Below, piece after piece: positions 59,503 to 64,000 of a stretch of DNA of 64,000 nt (positions are counted from its first letter, which is position 1; each line of letters begins with the position of its first letter). The DNA comes from Pseudomonas fluorescens. GTDB taxonomy: Bacteria > Pseudomonadota > Gammaproteobacteria > Pseudomonadales > Pseudomonadaceae. Location: NCBI RefSeq assembly GCF_900215245.1, contig NZ_LT907842.1, positions 4,898,001 through 4,962,000 of the forward strand. The letters are read 5' to 3'. The notes under the pieces were generated by a model. That model saw nothing but the letters and a program-made list of their open reading frames with translations, made no database searches and had not been told where the DNA came from. Position numbers and translations under genes: made by a program.

Positions 59503-60144
59503 ATGAACTACAAGGCAGCCTTTATGGCGCTGGGGTTGGTGCTGGCCAGTATGGCGACGCAAGCAGCACCACGGGAGCAACGGCCGGCGGGCGATTTTGA
59601 TTTCTATGTGCTGTCGTTGTCATGGTCGCCGACGTTCTGCCTGACGCACCCGAGTAACGAGCAGTGCTCGGGCAAAGGCTACGGGTTTGTGCTGCATGGG
59701 CTGTGGCCGCAATACGCCAAAGGCGGCTGGCCAGCGTCGTGTGATGCGCAATCGCGGTTGTCGGCCGCTGAGTTGGCCAAAGGCGCGTTGATCTTCCCCA
59801 CGCAGGCCTTGCTCAAGCATGAGTGGGCCAAGCACGGCACCTGCAGCGGGCTGGATGCGTCGCGCTATCTGGACGCGACCGACACGGCCTTGGCGGCCGT
59901 GCAGATCCCGCAGCAATTGCAGCCGTTCAACGTGCCCAATGACCTGGATGCGCAGGCGATTGAAAACCTGTTCCGCCAGAGCAACCCGGCCATGGGCAAC
60001 CATGGCATGGCCGTCATCTGCAAGGGCAAGGTGTTATCCGAAGTGCGCGTGTGCCTGAGCAAGGAACTGCGTTTTGCCGGCTGCCCCAGAAGCGTCAAGA
60101 CCCAATGCAAGGGTGGCGACATTCGGATTCCGGTTCAGCGTTGA
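59503..60144 (+). CDS. Secreted ribonuclease T2
   Basis: The ATG at 59503 (AAGGA before) gives 213 residues with a signal peptide (MNYKAAFMALGLVLASMATQ, cleaved after QAA). Both conserved active sites are visible: CAS-I FVLHGLWPQ and CAS-II KHEWAKHGTC. Several Cys support disulphides in the periplasm or outside. It degrades RNA without base preference. It lies 89 bases after a Pho-box-preceded gene, so release of phosphate and nucleosides from RNA under starvation is a sensible role. Its stop directly abuts the stop of the convergent AraC gene. Confidence 0.92.
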   Translation: MNYKAAFMALGLVLASMATQAAPREQRPAGDFDFYVLSLSWSPTFCLTHPSNEQCSGKGYGFVLHGLWPQYAKGGWPASCDAQSRLSAAELAKGALIFPTQALLKHEWAKHGTCSGLDASRYLDATDTALAAVQIPQQLQPFNVPNDLDAQAIENLFRQSNPAMGNHGMAVICKGKVLSEVRVCLSKELRFAGCPRSVKTQCKGGDIRIPVQR

Positions 60145-60996
60145 TCACGGACCGGGGTGCAGGGCGATGGCGGCAGGCGCCGTGGCGCTCGACGCTCCGG
60201 CGCGGTCCGCCAGGTATCGTGCCGGCGGCTGGCCCACCGTTTTGCGGAACATCGTGATAAAGCCGCTGGCGTTCTCGTAACCCAGGTCCAGCGCGACCCG
60301 CTGCACACTTTCACCCCTGGCCAGGCGTTGCAGGGACAGGATCACATGCAACTGCCGGCGCCAGCGCCCGAAACTCAAGCCTAGCTCCTGCAACAGCAGC
60401 CGCGTCATGCTGCGCTCGCTCATGCCTATGCGCACCGCCCACTGGCCGAGCGTGGCTTTGTCTGCCGGGTCATCCAGCAGGCTGTCGGCCAGGCGCCGCA
60501 GCCGCAGGTCCCGGGGCATGGGCAGGTGCAGGGCTTCGACCGGGGCCTGCGCCAGTTCGTCCAGCAGTGTGCTGATCAGGCGCCCCTGCGCACTGTCTTC
60601 TTCGTACAAGTGCGGGAAGCTGACCGCTTTGCTGATCAGCTCATGCAACAGGCCGGACACCGCCAGCGTACAGCCCTGAGCGGGCAGGGCGCTGGCGGCC
60701 TGCGGATCGATCAACAGGCAATACACTTCCGCCTCCCCGGAGCCCCGTGCGGCATGCGACAGACCACCGGGAATCCACAGCGCGCACTGCGGCGGCACGA
60801 TCCAGATACCGGCCTCGATCTGGCAATGAATGACCCCGCGCAGCGTGTAGATCAACTGGCCCTTGCGATGAGCGTGGGGGGCGTTCTCCCAGCGCTTGGA
60901 CGTGCTCGTAGCGCCCACCGCCACTACCGCGCGCGGGATCACGTCGGCGTCTCTGGCCCTTGACGGGTCGTGCTGATCAAGGCGATGGCGGTGCAT
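60145..60996 (-). CDS. AraC-family regulator (NimR-like)
   Basis: The 283-residue protein has an N-terminal cupin sensor (PHAHRKGQLIYTLRG, about 40-54) and a C-terminal AraC domain (VRIGMSERSMTRLLLQELGL, VALDLGYENASGFITMFRK, PARYL). Layout like that of the regulator at 9871. No transporter is adjacent, so its targets are unknown; the tail after PARYL is rich in Ala and unusual. Confidence 0.87.
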   Translation of the reverse strand: MHRHRLDQHDPSRARDADVIPRAVVAVGATSTSKRWENAPHAHRKGQLIYTLRGVIHCQIEAGIWIVPPQCALWIPGGLSHAARGSGEAEVYCLLIDPQAASALPAQGCTLAVSGLLHELISKAVSFPHLYEEDSAQGRLISTLLDELAQAPVEALHLPMPRDLRLRRLADSLLDDPADKATLGQWAVRIGMSERSMTRLLLQELGLSFGRWRRQLHVILSLQRLARGESVQRVALDLGYENASGFITMFRKTVGQPPARYLADRAGASSATAPAAIALHPGP

Positions 60997-61105
60997 GACG
61001 GGTCAACTGCTTGGCTGAATTGCGAAATATATTGGCTATTTTATGCAATGCCGTCCAGCAACATGAACCCTATAGTGAGATCTACTCTCATTTAGGAGCT
61101 CTGCC

Positions 61106-61516
61106 ATGCGCCTCGACAGTTCGACGTTCCCCGTGGTGAAAATCGTGTTTGACGCCCCCAACGAAGGCGGCCCGGCTGACGCGTTCGTGATGTTTGAACG
61201 CCTGCTGGCGCGCGAGCAAGCGTTCGTACTGCTGCACGAAAAAGCCGTCGACGAAAGCAACCACGAACACTCCCACGAAGAGCGCAAACACGCCTCGCTC
61301 TGGATGAAGAAAAACAAACAGGCACTGCGCACCTATGTCAAAGGCATGATCCAGGTCGAGCCGAGCGCGGCCAAGCGCCTGGCGCTCAAGCCGTTCGCCG
61401 TTACGTTCGGCAAGGCCTGGGGCTACCCGTTGCTGGTGGTGGAGTCCAGGGACCGCGCATGGGCGCTGGCGCGGGATGTGCTGGATGAACAGGTGTCGGA
61501 TGTGGCGCATTTCTAA
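61106..61516 (+). CDS. Hypothetical protein, 136 residues
   Basis: AGGAG lies 9 bases before the ATG. Soluble, charged protein with a His/Glu-rich stretch (ESNHEHSHEERKHASLWMKK, about 51-70) that could bind a metal ion, then an alpha/beta C-terminal half. No known family recognised. Divergent from the AraC gene by 109 bases. Confidence 0.7.
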   Translation: MRLDSSTFPVVKIVFDAPNEGGPADAFVMFERLLAREQAFVLLHEKAVDESNHEHSHEERKHASLWMKKNKQALRTYVKGMIQVEPSAAKRLALKPFAVTFGKAWGYPLLVVESRDRAWALARDVLDEQVSDVAHF

Positions 61517-61549
61517 ACGGCACCGCCCACATGGATTACAGGGCGTGCA

Positions 61550-61708
61550 TCAGTCCATGCCAATCGTCCGGCCCAACGGGCCGTTCTCGACCATTGCCGA
61601 GCAGCCGAAGTGGCGCTTATCCACCTGGCGTAGCAGCAGGGGCGGCGCGTGGTTTACCTCGTGATATTCGAGCGGGTGGTAGAGATAGAGTGGGGCTTTC
61701 GGGCGCAT
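61550..61708 (-). CDS. 52-residue hypothetical protein
   Basis: GGAGG lies 8 bases before the ATG at 61708. Starts MRPKAPLYLYHPLEYHEVNH and contains RHFGCSAMVENGPLGRTIGM. Soluble, mixed composition, no repeats. Convergent with the preceding gene and 42 bases from glutaminase on the other strand. No family recognised; the ribosome site and absence of other frames support it. Confidence 0.55.
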   Translation of the reverse strand: MRPKAPLYLYHPLEYHEVNHAPPLLLRQVDKRHFGCSAMVENGPLGRTIGMD

Positions 61709-61750
61709 TGAAGTATCCTCCGCGCCCCGCTATCACTGATTCAAAGAAAC

Positions 61751-62674
61751 ATGACCGGACAAGACATGCAGGCCCTGCTCGAGTCGATCCTCGACGAAGT
61801 TCGTCCACTGATCGGCCAGGGTAAAGTCGCCGACTACATTCCCGCGCTGGCCGATGTGCCCGCCAATCAACTCGGTATTGCCGTGTATGGCAACGACGGC
61901 TCGGCCTATTGCGCCGGTAATGCCGACACCCTGTTCTCGGTGCAGAGTATCTCCAAGGTGTTCAGCCTGGTGCAGGCCATCGACCATGGCGGCGAAAGCA
62001 TTTGGGAACGCCTGGGCCACGAGCCTTCCGGGCAACCGTTCAACTCCATGGTGCAGTTGGAATTCGAGCGCGGCCGCCCGCGCAATCCGTTTATCAACGC
62101 CGGTGCCTTGGTGATCTGCGATATCAACCAGTCGCGCTTTGCCGTGCCGATCCTGTCGATGCGTGATTTTGTGCGGCGCCTGTCGGGTAACCCGCAGATT
62201 CTGGTCAACAGCGTCGTCGCCGAATCCGAAGCCCAGCACGGCGCGCGCAATGCGGCCATGGCTTACCTGATGAAGTCCTTCGGCAACTTCCACAACGACG
62301 TGGACGCGGTGCTGCACAGCTACTTCAACTACTGCGCGTTGCAGATGAGCTGCCTGGATTTGGCCAAGGCATTCAGCTTCCTCGCCAACGAGGGGGCGAG
62401 CGCCCACAGCGGCGAGCAGATCTTGACCGCGCGCCAGACCAAACAGGTCAACTCGATCATGGCCACCAGCGGGCTGTATGACGAGGCGGGCAATTTTGCT
62501 TACCGCGTCGGTTTGCCGGGCAAGAGTGGCGTCGGCGGTGGGATTGTCGCGGTGGTGCCAGGGCAGTTTACCGTGTGCGTGTGGTCGCCGGAGCTGAATG
62601 CGGCGGGGAACTCGCTGGCGGGGATGAAGGCGTTGGAGTTGTTGAGTGAGCGGATTGGGTGGTCGGTGTTTTGA
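61751..62674 (+). CDS. glsB: Glutaminase
   Basis: Hydrolyses glutamine to glutamate and ammonia. The 307-residue beta-lactamase-fold protein has the catalytic [12 protein letters not shown] (Ser about 66, Lys about 69), [20 protein letters not shown] and [18 protein letters not shown]. Length and motifs are those of GlsB/GlsA. Cytoplasmic. Confidence 0.94.
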   Translation: MTGQDMQALLESILDEVRPLIGQGKVADYIPALADVPANQLGIAVYGNDGSAYCAGNADTLFSVQSISKVFSLVQAIDHGGESIWERLGHEPSGQPFNSMVQLEFERGRPRNPFINAGALVICDINQSRFAVPILSMRDFVRRLSGNPQILVNSVVAESEAQHGARNAAMAYLMKSFGNFHNDVDAVLHSYFNYCALQMSCLDLAKAFSFLANEGASAHSGEQILTARQTKQVNSIMATSGLYDEAGNFAYRVGLPGKSGVGGGIVAVVPGQFTVCVWSPELNAAGNSLAGMKALELLSERIGWSVF

Positions 62675-62680
62675 TGGCTG

Positions 62681-62710
62681 GGGGATTTACGGCGGGGGCC
62701 GTAGATCCCC
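62681..62710. terminator. Hairpin between convergent glsB and lspA paralogue
   Basis: GGGGATTTACGG and CCGTAGATCCCC form a 12-base stem (one G-U pair) with a 6-base loop. No T-run; likely blocks read-through in both directions. Confidence 0.5.
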
Positions 62711-62718
62711 ATTGATAC

Positions 62719-63222
62719 CTAAGCGTTGCGCGGCTTCACGAACAGATCGAGCATCAGGAACACTGCGCCGGCAGTAATCGCAATATCGGCAATATTGAAC
62801 ACGCCAGTGTGCGTCGGCCCGACGTTCAACACCATGTAATCCACCACCTGCCCGTCCCGAAATACCCGGTCGATCAAGTTGGCGATACCGCCCAAGGCGA
62901 TCGCGTAAAGCGGCAAGACCTTGCGCAGCGGCTGGCTCCAGTTGGACAGCGACCACCCCAGTGCCCACGCAACCACGATGGCCACGCCGACGATAAAAAT
63001 CAGTTGTTTGACCTGCGGCGGCAACGCCGCGCCCAGGCTGAGGAATGCTCCGGGGTTCAGGCTCAGTTCCAGCGCCAGGTTGATCGGGTTAGGGCCGATT
63101 TTGAAACTGCTGGCTTGCAGTGAAACCAGGGCCAGCAGTTTGACCAACTGGTCGACGGCGATAAAGGCAATGCCGGCGAGGAGGGCAAAGGTGCGGCCTC
63201 GCAATAGGGGCGACGTGCTCAA
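62719..63222 (-). CDS. lspA: Signal peptidase II paralogue
   Basis: The 167-residue inner-membrane protein has four membrane segments. The aspartate-protease residues of LspA are present: GGIANLIDRVFRDGQVVDYM (Asp about 120) and VFNIADIAITAG (Asp about 147). LspA cleaves prolipoproteins at the lipobox. The chromosomal lspA of pseudomonads normally lies in the ileS-lspA-ispH cluster, so this solitary copy is probably a second one. Its specific role is unknown. A DUF6124 gene lies upstream on the same strand. Confidence 0.88.
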   Translation of the reverse strand: MSTSPLLRGRTFALLAGIAFIAVDQLVKLLALVSLQASSFKIGPNPINLALELSLNPGAFLSLGAALPPQVKQLIFIVGVAIVVAWALGWSLSNWSQPLRKVLPLYAIALGGIANLIDRVFRDGQVVDYMVLNVGPTHTGVFNIADIAITAGAVFLMLDLFVKPRNA

Positions 63223-63293
63223 GCGGTAACTTCCTGTTCCGGGTCTGTCGATAGAGCGCCCGAAGATAGCTCAGGCGCTCTATCTCGTCCATC

Positions 63294-63629
63294 TCAGGCC
63301 GTCGGGTGGGCGACGTTCAGTGCTTTGTCGACCAGCAGTTGTACGCCTTCGAGCATCCGGCAGATGCCCAGCGCGACATTGCGTTGGGAGCCGTCGATTT
63401 CGAAAGCCAGGTGGTTGGCGATGTCGCTGATGGATGCCAGGTCCTGCGATGCGTTGACCAGCAGGGTTTCGGTGCCCAGGTCGGCGCGCACGGTGAAGAG
63501 GCCTTCACTCGGTTCTGGGAGGGGTTTGCCGGGGTTGAGGTAGTGGTTGATCGCACGGTAGGCCACTGCGTGCAGGGTGCTGGTATCGTAGTCTTGCTGG
63601 TCGGGGGGATTTGGGCTGTCTTTGATCAT
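63294..63629 (-). CDS. DUF6124 (DUF3077)-family protein
   Basis: The 111-residue protein begins MIKDSPNPPDQQDYDTSTLH and contains LFTVRADLGTETLLVNASQD and GICRMLEGVQLLVDKAL, the family pattern common in Pseudomonas. AGGA lies 8 bases before the ATG at 63629. Function unknown. Same direction as the lspA paralogue with a 71-base gap. Confidence 0.8.
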   Translation of the reverse strand: MIKDSPNPPDQQDYDTSTLHAVAYRAINHYLNPGKPLPEPSEGLFTVRADLGTETLLVNASQDLASISDIANHLAFEIDGSQRNVALGICRMLEGVQLLVDKALNVAHPTA

Positions 63630-63997
63630 GGTGAAGGTCCTAAGATTGAGTGAAGCTGCCAACATTCGCGGTCAAGCGAAGAGGGTGGCAGCCGTACGCG
63701 GGTTGACCGACCGGCAATCAAAGGAAATCCGGCATACCCGAAGGTATCCCGCGCACAGCTACCGCGACACGATACCTCAGGCGTAAAAAAAACGCCTGAA
63801 ATAGGTTCTGGCTGTAGCAGTCCTCTAATTAATCGGACGGTCAAGTCCGGTCGCTGAATTGGCAGCGACGACGAGAGGTTAGTCAGCGCACTTCCGACCG
63901 ACAACCTGAAACCCCTGTGGGAAATATCCGAGAGCATCTGGCGTCGAACGATTTTGCAATCGGGTTAAACCACATCCACTCAAGGAAGATGCCGACC
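63630..63997. other. Intergenic region with inverted repeats
   Basis: No gene seen. It has AGGTATC/GATACCT (63742-63748 and 63771-63777) immediately followed by TCAGGCGT, seven A, ACGCCTGA (63777-63799). These may be a terminator or protein site between the divergent genes. Confidence 0.4.
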
Positions 63998-64000
63998 ATG
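63998..64000 (+). CDS. Start codon of the next gene (3' partial)
   Basis: The final ATG follows AAGGAAG at about 10 bases. Only the start codon is in the window, so no product can be named. Confidence 0.35.

Overview
The window reads as a stretch of chromosome from a fluorescent Pseudomonas (P. fluorescens group). The signs are GC-rich coding with strong G/C third-position bias, Pseudomonas-only small families (DUF1652, DUF6124, DUF2789), GTGGGAGC-type REP palindromes between genes, a methionine gamma-lyase with P. putida-like active-site spacing, and the end of a cyclic-lipopeptide NRPS followed by macA-macB and a LuxR regulator. No rRNA, tRNA, CRISPR array, prophage or transposase was seen.

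Layout. 1-7.7 kb: last module of a lipopeptide synthetase with two thioesterases, the MacAB exporter and a solo LuxR regulator. 7.9-9.8 kb: methionine gamma-lyase and its divergent Lrp-type regulator. 9.9-15 kb: an AraC/Bcr-type MFS pair, a siderophore-type TonB receptor and another AraC regulator. 15.1-18.9 kb: a polyamine (gamma-glutamylation) operon. 19-21 kb: a deletion scar that fuses the remains of a LysR gene and an aldo/keto reductase, then an SDR and an SRPBCC gene. 21.2-24.6 kb: a two-component system, then a membrane protein plus a 24-residue peptide behind a sigma54-type promoter. 24.7-27.4 kb: an MFS pump and a divergent MocR regulator.

27.5-41.5 kb is a complete-looking myo-inositol locus: an RpiR-type IolR, iolC(-DUF2090), iolE, iolB, an iolI-like gene, iolD, iolG, a second Gfo/Idh dehydrogenase and an ABC importer. 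TGGAA-N6-TTCCA palindromes lie at both predicted promoters, so catabolism and uptake are probably one IolR regulon. IolA is not in the window and must be encoded elsewhere.

41.9-64 kb is a mixed housekeeping and accessory region: a zinc-independent-looking DksA paralogue; a chemoreceptor with a C-terminal sensor region; several small Pseudomonas proteins; an orphan betaine-type binding protein; a TonB receptor next to DUF2946; a candidate sRNA with a strong terminator; a diguanylate cyclase; an ECF sigma operon; a Pho-box-preceded dehydrogenase upstream of a secreted RNase T2; glutaminase; and a second signal peptidase II.

The most useful observations beyond routine annotation are the three-repeat Pho box, the sigma54 promoter, the IolR operator set, the sRNA candidate, the double-deletion LysR/AKR scar, a REPIN that encodes the C-terminus of an MFS pump, and three short genes (24, 46 and 52 codons) that are easily missed.
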